Positions 42,801 to 51,613 of a stretch of DNA of 64,000 nt are shown here, piece after piece (position 1 is the stretch's first letter; the number at the start of each line of letters is the position of its first letter). The notes under the pieces were generated by a model. It was not told the origin of the DNA. It saw only the letters and a list, made by a program, of their open reading frames with translations, and did not search any database. The DNA is from Haloplanus sp. XH21 (GTDB lineage Archaea > Halobacteriota > Halobacteria > Halobacteriales > Haloferacaceae), in the NCBI RefSeq assembly GCF_023276355.1, contig NZ_JALLPL010000001.1, forward strand, positions 1,612,001 to 1,676,000. The letters are read 5' to 3'. The translations under genes were made by a program, and so were the position numbers.

Positions 42801-42842
42801 CCGCCGCACCCGGTCGAGAAGCTCGCGGACGCGCTGGACTGA
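39831..42842 (+). CDS. D-lactate dehydrogenase-type flavoprotein fused to Fe-S/CCG domains
   Basis: Fusion enzyme of 1003 aa. A GlcD-type FAD-binding module (about 45-510) has PRGTGSSLGGQT and NRSTIVGGIGNNSTGAHS. A GlpC-like module has two 4Fe-4S clusters: CNGCGTCRQ...CP near 605 and CVGCKGCKSDCP near 663. It ends with a CCG domain (NTTCCGMAGSFGYH near 953). Such GlcD-GlpC fusions oxidise D-lactate or other 2-hydroxy acids and pass electrons to the quinone pool. CTTAAATTA (39801-39809) lies 26 nt before the start, fitting a leaderless mRNA. Exact substrate (D-lactate or glycolate) is not provable here. Confidence 0.88.
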   Translation: MAIDERSTELETSADALGHEHPDADEYEALAEDLREGVQGDVSFDEYAQVLYATDGSIYQAKPAGVVLPRNISDVKHTVEMAAEHGVPILPRGTGSSLGGQTVGPGCVVIDFTRYMDDIVDVDTDAQRAVVQPGVVQDHLDNHLEQYGLKFAPDPASSNRSTIVGGIGNNSTGAHSVRYGITDAYTEELDVVLADGSLIHTEEIVLDSSAWEEKVEDDDLEARIYETVRRLVEDHEEEIEDKFPDLKRSVSGYNLQKVIYENEDGDEVINLSKLFVGAEGTLGVIVEAEVSLVTLPEETALVLYCFDDLVETMEAVPEALQFDVGAVELMDDEVFDLAADSTEYAQYVEMIPEGTKAALMLEFDSELVDDFEEAIAETNEYFVENGDAFHAIEAYTEEDQADIWKLRKAAIPLLMGMKGDPKPYPFIEDATVPPEELSEYVFEFEEVLEDHGTSAAYFAHAGSGTLHIRPILNLKENEGIQKMHSITEDVTDLVLDHYGSFSGEHGDGMARTEFNPKMYGDELWQAFKELKTAFDPEWQMNPGNVVYRDGPEDIGPDSERGVGADMRENLRYGADYQSVEPQTTLDFDDEGGFSHLVELCNGCGTCRQTDSEVMCPTYRASEEEIQTTRGRANMLRAAISGELDEDEIYSDRFQEEVMDLCVGCKGCKSDCPTGVDMAKLKTEVKHQYHQEEGISLRERVFANIDTLSKIGSMLAPVSNIAPKIPGARKVMEEAIGISSERELPTFASESLEAWFERRGRCQVAPSEANDQVLLFPDTYTNYIYPDAGKAAIRVLEAADVYVRIPDDVAPSGRAAFSSGMLDLSRERAETNVSALESDVEDGWSVVFIEPSDAVMFQDEYRDLLSGDAVEAVSDAAYGIMEYADVTGLTEATDFGPPQQTLSYHGHCNQKATNKDHHAVGVLQGAGYDVDPLNTTCCGMAGSFGYHEEHYDISQAIGSLLFEEVDESPGDVVTAPGASCRSQLGDEYGDHPPHPVEKLADALD

Positions 42843-42857
42843 TCGAGTCCAGCAGTT

Positions 42858-42907
42858 TTCGACGGACCGCCCCGGCGAGAATCTCGGATGACTTCCGACG
42901 AATCCAT
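42858..42907. repeat. Dispersed palindromic element, partial copy G
   Basis: Only the right half is recognisable: GGCGAGAATCTCGGATGACTTCC (given by its parts GCGAGAATC and ATGACTTCCGACGAAT) matches the right arm and flank of copies A and F. The left arm is missing or diverged. It lies between the D-lactate dehydrogenase stop and the cyclophilin-like gene. Confidence 0.5.
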
Positions 42908-42970
42908 GAGGCGCGCCGGCGCGCCGATTTTTCCCGCAACTATTTCTGCGCTCGCGCTGATCTCCGTCCG

Positions 42971-43354
42971 ATGTCGGAACCCGATATCGTCGTCACCGTC
43001 GACGGCACGGACATGGACGCCACGTGGGTCGAGGAGAGTCCGGAGACGCGTCGCGCGATCGCCGAGGCGCTGCCGCTCCAGGGGACGGGCACGCGCTGGG
43101 GCGACGAACTCTACTTTCGCACCCCCGTCGATGTCCCCGCAGAGGATCCACGGGCCGAGGTCGAACCGGGAACGATCGCCTACTGGCCGCAGGGGTCGGC
43201 GCTGTGTCTGTTCTGGGGACCGACACCGGCGAGTACGGGATCGGAACCCCGCGCGGCGTCGCCGGTGAACGTCGTCGCGCGCATCGACGATATATTACCG
43301 TTGTCACGCCTCGCCGATGGCGCGGCCGCATCGGTTCGCATCGCGAACGACTGA
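42971..43354 (+). CDS. Cyclophilin-like fold protein
   Basis: Small beta-barrel protein of 127 aa resembling the TM1367/DUF369 cyclophilin-like group: VVTVDGTDMDATW at the start, WGDELYFRTPVDV, then EPGTIAYWPQGSALCLFWGPTP. Peptidyl-prolyl isomerase active-site residues are not recognisable, so the activity is unknown. A copy of the palindromic element lies just upstream. Confidence 0.78.
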   Translation: MSEPDIVVTVDGTDMDATWVEESPETRRAIAEALPLQGTGTRWGDELYFRTPVDVPAEDPRAEVEPGTIAYWPQGSALCLFWGPTPASTGSEPRAASPVNVVARIDDILPLSRLADGAAASVRIAND

Positions 43355-43557
43355 CACGTCGCTGTCTTCTCCCTCTGCCGGCGTAAAACGCCTCTCTCGA
43401 CGGTTTAGTTCCTCATATCGAAGTGTCGCTATGAAAAGATAACCCCAATGTCATGCATCGATGATTATTTATGATATGACAAACCTGGATAACATGGATC
43501 GCACAGACGATGGTAGCATGACCCACGAAGTATGATCCCACAGAACCAGGGGAGACT

Positions 43558-45279
43558 ATGACAGACGACCACGACGAACCAACAGTAGAAACCGACGGCG
43601 GGTTGACGGACGACGACATATTCGCAACCGCCGAAGTCGGTGAACAGTATCGTGCATCGGTGTATCGCGACGTTGATTACGACTCGCTGGAAGTCGCCCC
43701 GGAGACGAGCGACTATCCCGAGACGGACGGCAAATGGGGCTTCCGGGAGTACGAAATGCCGAAAGTCCCGAAGGTGTCCCACATCGTCGGGCCGAGCGCC
43801 ATCATGCTCGGTGCGTCGCTCGGGAGCGGCGAGACGATGTTCTGGCCGACGCTCATCGCTCAGAACGGGTGGGGCCTGTACTGGGCCTTCTGGGTCGGCG
43901 TGATCACCCAGTTCTTCATCAACACGGAACTCCAGCGCTGGACGATCGCCACCGGTGAGAGTATCTTCCGTGGCTACGACCGCCTCCATGGCATCTGGCC
44001 GTGGTTCTTCCTGATCGCCGGGTTCTTCCACATCGGGTGGCCCGGCTGGGTGGCTGGCTCCTCGGAAGTGTTCGCAGCGTGGACCGGCATCGTCCCGCGC
44101 AGCGAATGGTGGATCATCGGCGTCGTGTCGATGATCGTCATCTGGCTCAGTTATCAGGCCGGACCGATCGTCTACAACGCGATCGAGAAGGCCCAGCTCG
44201 TGTTGATGTTCGTCGCCATCTTCGGCGCCATCGTGCTGATGTTCATCGCTGGCTCCATCGGCCAGCTCTCGAACGTGCCCGCGGGCGCCGTCAACTTCGG
44301 CGCGCTGCCGCCGGACATGAACATCGCGACCTTCCTCGGCGGCCTCGCGTACGCGGGCGCCGGTGGATACACCAACCTCGCCCAGGGTGTCTGGGCCCGT
44401 GAGAAGGGGTACGGCATGGGATCCTACCAGGGTCGCGTGAAGAACCCGCTCCGTGGCGCTGAACCCGAAGAGGTCCACGGCGGCTTCACGTTCAAGCCGA
44501 CCGAGAAAAACCTGAAGCGCTGGAAACAGTGGTGGAAGGTCACCCAGCAGGAGCACTTCCTGACGTTCGTTATCGGCCTGCTCGTCGTGGCGACCATCGC
44601 CATGACCATCTCCGCCGAGTACGCGTCCGGGACCGACCAGGGGGCCATCAACATGTGGCTCAACGTCATCATTCCGGAACTCGGCGTCATCCAGCAACAG
44701 CTGCTGTACCTGGTGATCTTCGTCGCCCTGTTCAGCACGCAGTACGCCCAGGTCGAGGTGTTCGTCCGCAACAGCGTGGACATCCTCTATGAAGGGTACG
44801 GCCGCGCGGCCGGGTGGAGTCTTCCGCAGACGTTCCTCGGGCTCCTCACTGGCTTCACGCTCTGGGGTATCATCATCATCGCCGGTCAGTTCCAGCAGCC
44901 GTGGATCCTGCTGGTCATCGGTGCCGCCATCGCCGGTGTGATGATGTGGCCGTACAACGCCCTGACCGTCATCCTGAACACGACGCGGATGCCCGAACAC
45001 ACCCAGCCCGGCTGGGGCCGCATCGCTGCGATGTGGTGGGCAACGGGCTTCTTCGGGTACTTCAGCGTTCTCCTCATCGGGAACACGTTCGTCACCCGAC
45101 TCGGTCTCGATGCCTTCAGCACGACGATCGGCGTCGTCGGCAGCGGACCGGGAGGCTACGCGCTGTGGGTCTTCGCGCTCGTCGTGCAGATCTACACGAT
45201 GTACCGCTCGGCAACGGCGAAAGTCAACGCCTCCGGGACGGTTGAGGGGGCGGACGCCGCCAAGGGCTTCCTCCCGTAG
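43558..45279 (+). CDS. Nramp-related membrane transporter without the canonical metal motif
   Basis: Membrane protein of 573 aa with a 70-residue acidic cytoplasmic N-terminus and about 11 helices. The arrangement GPSAIMLGASLGSGETMFWP in the first helix and the later AYAGAGGYTNLAQG resemble the Nramp/APC fold. But the DPGN metal-binding motif of true Nramp transporters is replaced by GSGE, so transport of Mn2+ or Fe2+ should not be assumed. A long hydrophilic loop (about 285-325) breaks the membrane domain. Two small genes follow within 60 bp and may belong to the same unit. Confidence 0.75.
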   Translation: MTDDHDEPTVETDGGLTDDDIFATAEVGEQYRASVYRDVDYDSLEVAPETSDYPETDGKWGFREYEMPKVPKVSHIVGPSAIMLGASLGSGETMFWPTLIAQNGWGLYWAFWVGVITQFFINTELQRWTIATGESIFRGYDRLHGIWPWFFLIAGFFHIGWPGWVAGSSEVFAAWTGIVPRSEWWIIGVVSMIVIWLSYQAGPIVYNAIEKAQLVLMFVAIFGAIVLMFIAGSIGQLSNVPAGAVNFGALPPDMNIATFLGGLAYAGAGGYTNLAQGVWAREKGYGMGSYQGRVKNPLRGAEPEEVHGGFTFKPTEKNLKRWKQWWKVTQQEHFLTFVIGLLVVATIAMTISAEYASGTDQGAINMWLNVIIPELGVIQQQLLYLVIFVALFSTQYAQVEVFVRNSVDILYEGYGRAAGWSLPQTFLGLLTGFTLWGIIIIAGQFQQPWILLVIGAAIAGVMMWPYNALTVILNTTRMPEHTQPGWGRIAAMWWATGFFGYFSVLLIGNTFVTRLGLDAFSTTIGVVGSGPGGYALWVFALVVQIYTMYRSATAKVNASGTVEGADAAKGFLP

Positions 45280-45332
45280 CGCATCGGCAACCGACCAACC
45301 GTTTTTATTTATTGGCATCACCAAGTGAGCCT

Positions 45333-45770
45333 ATGGCATCCAAAGCCCAGTCTTCGGACCCCCGGTTCGGGGTCCTGTTGCGGTATCTAGTCTCCCATCG
45401 CCTGTTCGTCTATCTGGGTGGACTGGTCGTGATCGGCATTCCGATCATCTTACAGCGAGCCTACGGGACGGAGCTGTCGCCGGGGACGCGAACCGCCATC
45501 GTCGTCGTGAGCCTCCTCGTCATGATCGTGACGTACATCGGGGAACGGCGGGTCGGGAGCGATCACGTCGACGAGCGAACCGGCGAATCGACGGAGTCGT
45601 ACTCCCTGCGACTGCGGGTCTCCGTCGCGACCGCGATCGTCGGTCTCGCCATCGGCATCTACGTCGCGATGGAAGTCAACGTCTTCTCCGGGTTCCTATT
45701 TATACTCGGGGCGTGTCTGTTCGGGTACATGGGTTACCGAACCGAGGAGAGTGACCACGATGGCGTCTAA
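45333..45770 (+). CDS. Membrane protein with four helices, unknown function
   Basis: Protein of 145 aa with four hydrophobic helices (about 20-42, 52-70, 95-113, 118-136) and charged ends. I do not recognise the family. The ATG at 45333 is 27-28 nt after TTTTTAT (45302-45308), fitting a leaderless mRNA, so it has its own promoter after the transporter gene. It overlaps the next gene by 11 bp, which suggests translational coupling. Confidence 0.7.
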   Translation: MASKAQSSDPRFGVLLRYLVSHRLFVYLGGLVVIGIPIILQRAYGTELSPGTRTAIVVVSLLVMIVTYIGERRVGSDHVDERTGESTESYSLRLRVSVATAIVGLAIGIYVAMEVNVFSGFLFILGACLFGYMGYRTEESDHDGV

Positions 45771-46305
45771 CCCGGAGGCGGAGGCGGAGCCGGTCGACCC
45801 GTCGGAGTTCGACGATCTCCCCTCGACCGACATCGAGACCGAACTGTGCATTCATTTCGGGATGGCTGGCTCGTTCCCGCTCCGACTCGCCGACCTGTTT
45901 TTCGCGAACGACGGCCTCCACATCGTCGAGTACAGCTACATCACGCCGATGTTCGGCCTCGGCGCGAAAAAACACCGTCGTGAGGCCAAGGCCATGCAGT
46001 CGGTGTACGACGTGCACGGTCTCGACGAAGTGTTGCTGCAGGGAGACAGTGTCTACTGGTACAACTACGACGCGATCGATCGAGTGGTGCTCTCACGGGG
46101 TGGCTCGTTCAGTCGGCCCAAACTGACGGTCTATCCGGCCGCCGAGTCGGCCGTCTCGCACGCGTATCGCCTCCACGAGCTCGATGACGCCGACGCGCTC
46201 GCCTCGTCGCTCCACGACATCGCCGCGGATCGATCCTTCGAGGTGCGCGTCGAATCCGGCGCTCGGTTCCGGCCGCGCGAGAACGTGCGGCGATTCTTCC
46301 GGTGA
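45760..46305 (+). CDS. Conserved haloarchaeal cytosolic protein
   Basis: Soluble protein of 181 aa with a PH-like alternation of strands and a final helix (GAGLGAK-like glycine turn, DAIDRVVLSRGGSFSRPKLTVYP, then a helical tail with many arginines, ENVRRFFR). I see no catalytic motif. The ATG at 45760 overlaps the end of the upstream membrane gene (a GTG 9 nt earlier is also possible), so the two proteins are probably made together. Confidence 0.65.
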   Translation: MASNPEAEAEPVDPSEFDDLPSTDIETELCIHFGMAGSFPLRLADLFFANDGLHIVEYSYITPMFGLGAKKHRREAKAMQSVYDVHGLDEVLLQGDSVYWYNYDAIDRVVLSRGGSFSRPKLTVYPAAESAVSHAYRLHELDDADALASSLHDIAADRSFEVRVESGARFRPRENVRRFFR

Positions 46306-46320
46306 CCTCGGGACCGGGAG

Positions 46321-46953
46321 TTACTCCAGAAGTCGCAGCCATCCGTGTGCGAGCGCGGCGAGACAGACGCCGACCACGTAGAGTACGACCAGCGCGACCG
46401 ACCGCGACGCGCGACCGGTGGCCGTCGTCGCCTCCCGGCGGTCGTCGGCGAGGGTCCCACACCGTTCGACCAGCCAGCGGACGAGACGCGTCGGCGCCGC
46501 GTCCGGATTCCGGTCGACCGTCGCTGCGATCGGCGGACTGACCCGCTCGTAAACACGGAGCAACGCCCGCCCGGTTCGGGTCGGCCGCATCACGTCGGCC
46601 CGGAATCCTCGAAGCGAGTCGAGGGTCCGCCCCGAGCCGGCCGTGGCGGTGGTGATGAAACACATCGAGTGGTGTTGGGTGATCTCTACCCGGGAGAGGT
46701 TCTCCTTCCGGTAGCGCTTCGTTTCGGCCGCCAGGAATTCGGGATCCGCCGAGACCAGAAACTCCGTCTCCGAGTAGCGGAGATAGACATCGCCGTGTTC
46801 GAACACCGACCCGTCCGCCGTCCGCACGAGAACGTGCTTCTCGCGCCCGTCACCGACGCCGACTTCGGCGGGCGGAAGGTCCGCCGTATCGCCATCTGCG
46901 CCGGTTCCGCTCCCCGCGTTCGCCTCGACGTCCGACCTGTCGTCCGTGCTCAT
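46321..46953 (-). CDS. Protein with CFI-box-like motif and C-terminal membrane helix
   Basis: Protein of 210 aa. An acidic, disordered N-terminus (about 1-40) leads to a beta-rich domain, then CFITTATAGSGRTLDSLRGFR and an RPTRTGRALLRVYERVSPPIA stretch. This resembles the CFI-box-CTERM arrangement known in bacteria, where a CFI motif precedes a helical tail. A hydrophobic helix near the C-terminus (about 186-204) ends the protein. Function is unknown; the motif match is from memory. Confidence 0.6.
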   Translation of the reverse strand: MSTDDRSDVEANAGSGTGADGDTADLPPAEVGVGDGREKHVLVRTADGSVFEHGDVYLRYSETEFLVSADPEFLAAETKRYRKENLSRVEITQHHSMCFITTATAGSGRTLDSLRGFRADVMRPTRTGRALLRVYERVSPPIAATVDRNPDAAPTRLVRWLVERCGTLADDRREATTATGRASRSVALVVLYVVGVCLAALAHGWLRLLE

Positions 46954-47044
46954 ACATCGCACACGAACGGGCAGCGTAATGAGCGTTGGTTTCCCGGCGG
47001 ATTGGCGGCGGGCTTTTGACCGCGCGTGTCCAACAGATCCGAAC

Positions 47045-47224
47045 GTGTCCGGATCGACGACCGTCTTCCTGAGCGTCCTCCTCTTTCGGACGATCATCGT
47101 CGCCGCCGTCCTCGCCACTCTCAAATTCGTCTACGAGGGCGCGTTCTTGCCAGCGGGGACGCTGCTGCTGGCGCTCTCGTTTTTCGCGTATCTGCGGTTC
47201 ACCGAGGCACGGCTGCTGGAGTGA
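47045..47224 (+). CDS. Small membrane protein, 59 aa
   Basis: Two-helix membrane protein (helices about 5-24 and 31-48) ending RFTEARLLE. The GTG at 47045 is chosen because GCTTTTGAC (47009-47017) lies about 30 nt upstream and the sequence before it is not hydrophobic; an ATG at 46979 in the same frame would add 22 residues. It has no recognised family. Confidence 0.5.
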   Translation: MSGSTTVFLSVLLFRTIIVAAVLATLKFVYEGAFLPAGTLLLALSFFAYLRFTEARLLE

Positions 47225-47233
47225 GGCGAGGCG

Positions 47234-48268
47234 TTAGAGGTAGCCGTTCTCGACCAGCAGTTCGCCGTTGAGGAGGCTCGCCCCCGCGGCGCCGCGGATG
47301 GTGTTGTGAGCGAGACAGTTGAACTTGACACCGTGGGTCGTGGCCTGGACGCCGCCGACACAGATCTGCATCCCCTGGCCGCGCATGCGGTCCATGCGGG
47401 GCTGGGGTCGTTCGGGATCATCGAAGACGTGGATGAGCTGGTTGGGCGCGCTCGGCAGGTCGACACCGGGGAACTCCCGCATGGCGTCGGCCACTTCGCC
47501 CGGTTCGGGATCGTCCGCGAGGTCGACGAACGCGTTCTCCAGGTGGCCGTCGAGCGTCGGCACGCGGTTACACGACGCCGCGATGTCGACATCGTGCCAC
47601 GTGAGTTCGGCGCCGTCGAAGTCGCCGAGCAGTTTGCGGGATTCGGTCTCCATCTTGTCCTCCTCGCCGCCGATGTGTGGCAGGACGTTGTCGATGATCT
47701 CCATGGAGGTGACGCCGGAGTAGCCGCCGCCGGAGACGGCCTGCAGCGTCGAGACATCGATCCGTTCGAGACCGAACTGATCGAGCGCCGCGAGCGGCGG
47801 GATCATCGTGATGGTCGAACAGTTCGGGTTCTTCACGAGCGCGCCGTCCCAGCCGCGCTCGTCTCGCTGGACCTCGATCAGGTCGAGATGTCCGGGGTTG
47901 ACCTCCGGGATCGTCAGCGGGACATCCTCGGCGAGGCGGTCGTTCGAGGAGTTCGAAGAGATGACGTAGCCGTCGCGAGCGAAGGACTCCTCGACGTCGA
48001 CCGCGACGCTCGACGGCAGCGACGAGAACAGCAGATCCACGTCGTTCGGCACCGCGTCGGGATGGGTCCGGCGGACGGTCATCTCGGCGACGTCGACCGG
48101 AATCGGCGTGTCGACCCGCCACTTCGCCGCCTCGCGATAGGGCTTGCCCGCGCTCTCGTCGCTCGCCGTGAGCGCCGCGAGTTCGAAGGTCGGGTGCCCA
48201 TCGAGTAGCTGGATAAATCGCTGTCCCACCGCACCGGTCGCACCGAGGATGCCGACTCGTACTGACAT
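47234..48268 (-). CDS. asd: Aspartate-semialdehyde dehydrogenase
   Basis: Enzyme of 344 aa that reduces aspartyl phosphate on the path to threonine, methionine and lysine. The NADP-binding motif [10 protein letters not shown] is at residues 9-18, and the catalytic cysteine is C150 in [10 protein letters not shown]. The late GGVQATTHG with its His completes the site. It belongs to the archaeal/fungal branch by length and motif. A reverse-strand TATA-like CTTATGCG lies 25 nt before the start. Confidence 0.94.
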   Translation of the reverse strand: MSVRVGILGATGAVGQRFIQLLDGHPTFELAALTASDESAGKPYREAAKWRVDTPIPVDVAEMTVRRTHPDAVPNDVDLLFSSLPSSVAVDVEESFARDGYVISSNSSNDRLAEDVPLTIPEVNPGHLDLIEVQRDERGWDGALVKNPNCSTITMIPPLAALDQFGLERIDVSTLQAVSGGGYSGVTSMEIIDNVLPHIGGEEDKMETESRKLLGDFDGAELTWHDVDIAASCNRVPTLDGHLENAFVDLADDPEPGEVADAMREFPGVDLPSAPNQLIHVFDDPERPQPRMDRMRGQGMQICVGGVQATTHGVKFNCLAHNTIRGAAGASLLNGELLVENGYL

Positions 48269-48363
48269 TACGTAGCCGTGTGGGTCACTCGCATAAGGCC
48301 GTTTGGATTCTGAGCCGGTCATCCACCGACACACTAACAGGGGGATTGGCCGTATGGCTGTGT

Positions 48364-50199
48364 ATGTTCCGCAAGGTTCTCGTCGCCAACCGGGGCGAGA
48401 TCGCGGTGCGCGTCATGCGCGCCTGCGAAGAGTTGGGGGTCCGAACCGTCGCCGTCTACAGCGAGGCCGACAAGCACGCGGGTCACGTTCGCTACGCCGA
48501 CGAGGCGTACAACGTCGGGCCGGCGCGGGCGGCGGACTCGTATCTCGACCAAGCGGCGATCCTCGAGGCCGCTCGCAAGGCCGACGCCGACGCCATCCAC
48601 CCCGGCTACGGCTTTCTCGCCGAGAACGCGTCGTTCGCCGAACGGGTCGAGGAGAGCGAAGTCACCTGGATTGGCCCGCCCGCGACGGCCATGGAGCGCT
48701 TGGGCGAGAAGACGAAAGCTCGGCGCGTGATGTCGGCCGCGGACGTACCGGTCGTCCCCGGGACGTCCGAACCCATCGAGGGTCCCGCGGACGTCGAGGC
48801 GTTTGCCGAGGAACACGGCTATCCCATCGCGATCAAGGCCGAAGGCGGCGGTGGCGGTCGAGGGATGAAGATCGTCGAGAGCGAGGACGAGATCGAGGAC
48901 CAGTTGGCCGCGGCGAAACGGGAGGGCGAGGCCTACTTCGACAACGATTCGGTGTATCTCGAACGGTTCCTCGAGGCGCCGCGCCACGTCGAGGTGCAGA
49001 TCATCGCCGACCACCACGGCAACGTCCGCCATCTCGGCGAACGGGACTGCTCGCTCCAGCGCCGCCACCAGAAGGTGATCGAAGAGGGACCGAGCCCCGC
49101 GCTGAGCGACGACCTCCGCGAGCGCATCGGCGCGGCCGCCCGTAAAGGGATCGCCGACACCGACTACACCAACGCTGGTACCGTCGAATTCCTCGTGGAG
49201 GGCAGCGCGAGCTCGGAGAGCCCGCGGGCAGACGGCGAAGCCGTCGACGACGAGTTCTACTTCCTCGAGGTCAACACGCGGATCCAGGTCGAACACCCGG
49301 TCACCGAGGAGATCACGGGCATCGACATCGTGAAAGAACAGCTCCGGGTCGCCGCCGGCAAGGAGATCGGCTTCGACCAGTCCGAGATCGCAATCGACGG
49401 CCACGCGATGGAGTTCCGTATCAACGCCGAGAACGCCGCCAACGACTTCGCCCCCGCGACGGGGACGCTCGCGACGTACGACCCTGCCGGCGGTATCGGC
49501 GTCCGCGTCGACGACGCGGTGCGCCAGGGCGACGACATCGGTGGCGACTACGACTCCATGATCGCGAAACTCATCGTCCACGCGGGCGACCGCCAGGAGT
49601 GTCTCGCCCGGGCGGAGCGCGCCCTCCGCGAGTTCGACATCGAGGGCTTTCACACCGTCATTCCCTTCCACCGCCTGATGGTGACCGACGAGCGATTCAC
49701 GTCGGGCACCCACACCACGAACTATCTGGACGAGGAACTCGACCCCGAGCGCATCGACCGCGCCGTCGAGCGCTGGGGGCCGACGGAGTCCGCGGCCGCG
49801 GACGACGCGGCCGATGTCGCCGAACGCGAGTTCACCGTCGAGGTCAACGGCAAGCGCTTCGAGGTGAACTTGGAGGAACGGGGCGCGCCCGCCATCCCGA
49901 CCGGCGGCAGCGCCGACGGTGGCGGGATGGACCGCCCCGACGTCGCCACCGCGGACGACGAGGGAAGCGCCGTCAGCACCGCAGAGGGCGAGCGAATCAG
50001 CGCCGAGATGCAGGGAACGATCCTGTCGGTCGAGGTCGCTCCCGGCGACGAGGTGTCCGCCGGTGATGTCGTCCTCGTCCTCGAAGCCATGAAGATGGAA
50101 AACGACGTGGTCGCCGACTCCGGCGGCACCGTCGCGGAGGTGCTCGTCGACGAGGGCGAGAGCGTCGACATGGGCGACCCCCTGGTCGTCATCGAATGA
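48364..50199 (+). CDS. Acyl-CoA carboxylase biotin carboxylase/BCCP subunit
   Basis: Alpha subunit of acetyl/propionyl-CoA carboxylase, 611 aa. Biotin-carboxylase domain first: [16 protein letters not shown], the ATP-grasp glycine loop [10 protein letters not shown] (about 161-170), and [16 protein letters not shown]. The C-terminal biotinyl domain contains EAMKMEN (biotinylated Lys about 578) within a Gly/Ser-linked module. The BirA gene overlaps by 4 bp, so the enzyme and its biotin ligase are co-produced. The carboxyltransferase subunit gene is not here. Which acyl-CoA it prefers cannot be told from sequence. Confidence 0.93.
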   Translation: MFRKVLVANRGEIAVRVMRACEELGVRTVAVYSEADKHAGHVRYADEAYNVGPARAADSYLDQAAILEAARKADADAIHPGYGFLAENASFAERVEESEVTWIGPPATAMERLGEKTKARRVMSAADVPVVPGTSEPIEGPADVEAFAEEHGYPIAIKAEGGGGGRGMKIVESEDEIEDQLAAAKREGEAYFDNDSVYLERFLEAPRHVEVQIIADHHGNVRHLGERDCSLQRRHQKVIEEGPSPALSDDLRERIGAAARKGIADTDYTNAGTVEFLVEGSASSESPRADGEAVDDEFYFLEVNTRIQVEHPVTEEITGIDIVKEQLRVAAGKEIGFDQSEIAIDGHAMEFRINAENAANDFAPATGTLATYDPAGGIGVRVDDAVRQGDDIGGDYDSMIAKLIVHAGDRQECLARAERALREFDIEGFHTVIPFHRLMVTDERFTSGTHTTNYLDEELDPERIDRAVERWGPTESAAADDAADVAEREFTVEVNGKRFEVNLEERGAPAIPTGGSADGGGMDRPDVATADDEGSAVSTAEGERISAEMQGTILSVEVAPGDEVSAGDVVLVLEAMKMENDVVADSGGTVAEVLVDEGESVDMGDPLVVIE

Positions 50200-51128
50200 C
50201 TGGCACGCGACGGCGACTGCTCCGAACGCTCGCGGATGCGGACGACCCCGTCGCCGGGCCGGCGCTCGCGGACGCCCTCGACGTCTCCCGCGCGGCCGTC
50301 TGGAAGCACATCGAGGCGCTCCGCGACGCCGGGTTCGACATCGAGAGCGGCGCCGACGGCTACGTCGTCCGGGCAGTCCCCGACTACGGCGCCGCGGCCA
50401 TCGAGTTCGGTCTCGATGCCCCCTACACCATCGAGTATCACGAGCGACTCCCGAGCACGAACGACCGCGCGCGGGAACTGGCGGCGGCGGGCGAGAGCGA
50501 CGTGGTCGTCGTCGCGGACGAACAGACCGGTGGGCGGGGACGGCTGGATCGCCCCTGGGTCTCGCCGTCCGGCGGCGTCTGGGCGAGCCTCCTCGTCCGG
50601 CCCGATCGGCCGCCCGCACACGCGCCGCTGTTCACGCTCGTTGCGGCGGTGGCGGTCACCCGCGCCTGTCGGGAGGCGGGCGTCGACGCGGTGATAAAGT
50701 GGCCCAACGACGTGTTGCTGGCGGGGTCGGAGCGGAAACTCGCGGGCGTACTCACCGAGATGGAAGGCGAGGCCGACCGCGTCTCGTGGCTGGTCGCCGG
50801 CGTAGGGGCGAACGTCGACATCGCTGCCACCGACCTTCCGGAGACGGCGACGAGTGTCCGGGCGGCGGGCGGAGACGACGACCGTCGCCGGTTCTGCCAG
50901 CGCGTCATCGAGACGTTTCACGAGTACCGAACGGAGCCGGCGTCGGTGCTGCCGGCGTGGCGCGACCACGCGGTGACGCTCGGGCGCCGCGTCCGCGTCG
51001 AGACGCCCGGCGGCGCCGTCGAAGGAACGGCCGTCGACGTGCGGTTCCCGGGCGCGCTCGTTATCCGTACGGACGGGGGAGAGCGGGTCGTCCACGCGGG
51101 CGACTGCGAACACCTCCGACCGGCCTAG
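50196..51128 (+). CDS. birA: Bifunctional biotin-protein ligase/repressor BirA
   Basis: Protein of 310 aa: an N-terminal winged helix (residues 3-60, with [16 protein letters not shown]) and the biotin-protein ligase domain, in which the biotin loop [14 protein letters not shown] is near 107-120 and KWPNDVLL near 168. A C-terminal SH3-like domain completes the length. It overlaps the biotin carboxylase gene by 4 bp, and so can biotinylate its neighbour directly. The HTH domain suggests it also represses biotin genes; no such operator was recognised here. Confidence 0.94.
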   Translation: MTGTRRRLLRTLADADDPVAGPALADALDVSRAAVWKHIEALRDAGFDIESGADGYVVRAVPDYGAAAIEFGLDAPYTIEYHERLPSTNDRARELAAAGESDVVVVADEQTGGRGRLDRPWVSPSGGVWASLLVRPDRPPAHAPLFTLVAAVAVTRACREAGVDAVIKWPNDVLLAGSERKLAGVLTEMEGEADRVSWLVAGVGANVDIAATDLPETATSVRAAGGDDDRRRFCQRVIETFHEYRTEPASVLPAWRDHAVTLGRRVRVETPGGAVEGTAVDVRFPGALVIRTDGGERVVHAGDCEHLRPA

Positions 51129-51577
51129 TCCTCGCGTTCGACGGGGACGGCCGTCACCGGAATCGAGGACGCGCGGATGACGGATTCGGCGACACTCCCG
51201 AGTAAGAGGCGGTCGATGCCGCCTCGCCCGTGCGTTCCCATCACCACCAGATCACAGTCCTGGTCCTCGGCGTAGCGGACGATTTCCCGACTCGGCTTCC
51301 CCTCGGCGATGGCCGTCTCGATGGGGATGTCGGCGTCCTCGTCGTCCGCGAGTTCCCGAATCCGGTGGACGGCCGCCTCCGCATCTTCCCGGAGCAACTG
51401 GTCGACGCTCTCCCAGGACGACTCCATCGCAAGGCCGGCGTAGGTGTCCGTGCTGAGGACGTAGAGACCGTGAACCTCCGCGCCGTGGGTTTGCGCCAGG
51501 TCGATGGCGTGGCGGATGGCTCGATCGACGCCCTCGGACCCGTCAGTCGGGACGAGGATGCGGTCGTACGCGCCCAT
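51125..51577 (-). CDS. Universal stress protein, UspA family
   Basis: UspA protein of 150 aa: YDRILVPTDGSEGVD at the N-terminus and GTHGRGGIDRLLLGSVAESVIRASSIPV at the C-terminus (given by its key residues G-x2-G-x9-G-S/T, the ATP-loop form). The start at 51577 is supported by a reverse-strand TATA-like GTTATGT about 27 nt upstream. A perfect 8-bp inverted repeat fills the space between TATA and start codon. Its stop overlaps that of BirA by CTAG. Confidence 0.9.
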   Translation of the reverse strand: MGAYDRILVPTDGSEGVDRAIRHAIDLAQTHGAEVHGLYVLSTDTYAGLAMESSWESVDQLLREDAEAAVHRIRELADDEDADIPIETAIAEGKPSREIVRYAEDQDCDLVVMGTHGRGGIDRLLLGSVAESVIRASSIPVTAVPVERED

Positions 51578-51599
51578 GCGTGGTGCTATCACACCACGC
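51578..51599. promoter_or_regulatory. Inverted repeat between TATA box and uspA start
   Basis: GCGTGGTG (51578-51585) and CACCACGC (51592-51599) are perfect inverted repeats around a 6-nt spacer, ending at the base next to the start codon. It covers the expected transcription start, a good position for a repressor site or a 5' hairpin. Confidence 0.5.
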
Positions 51600-51613
51600 C
51601 ACATAACTCTTCG

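Noticed and set aside
39858-42809. Long open frame (983 codons) on the minus strand opposite the D-lactate dehydrogenase gene
   Set aside because: The plus-strand product has full FAD and Fe-S motifs; the antisense frame is Arg/His/Val-rich with no motif and follows from the strong third-position G+C bias.
43465-45324. Minus-strand open frame (619 codons) opposite the Nramp-like gene
   Set aside because: No motifs, rich in His/Glu/Arg, and antisense to a protein with clear membrane helices.
48334-50619. Minus-strand open frame (761 codons) opposite the biotin carboxylase and birA
   Set aside because: It spans two real genes and carries no recognisable domain.
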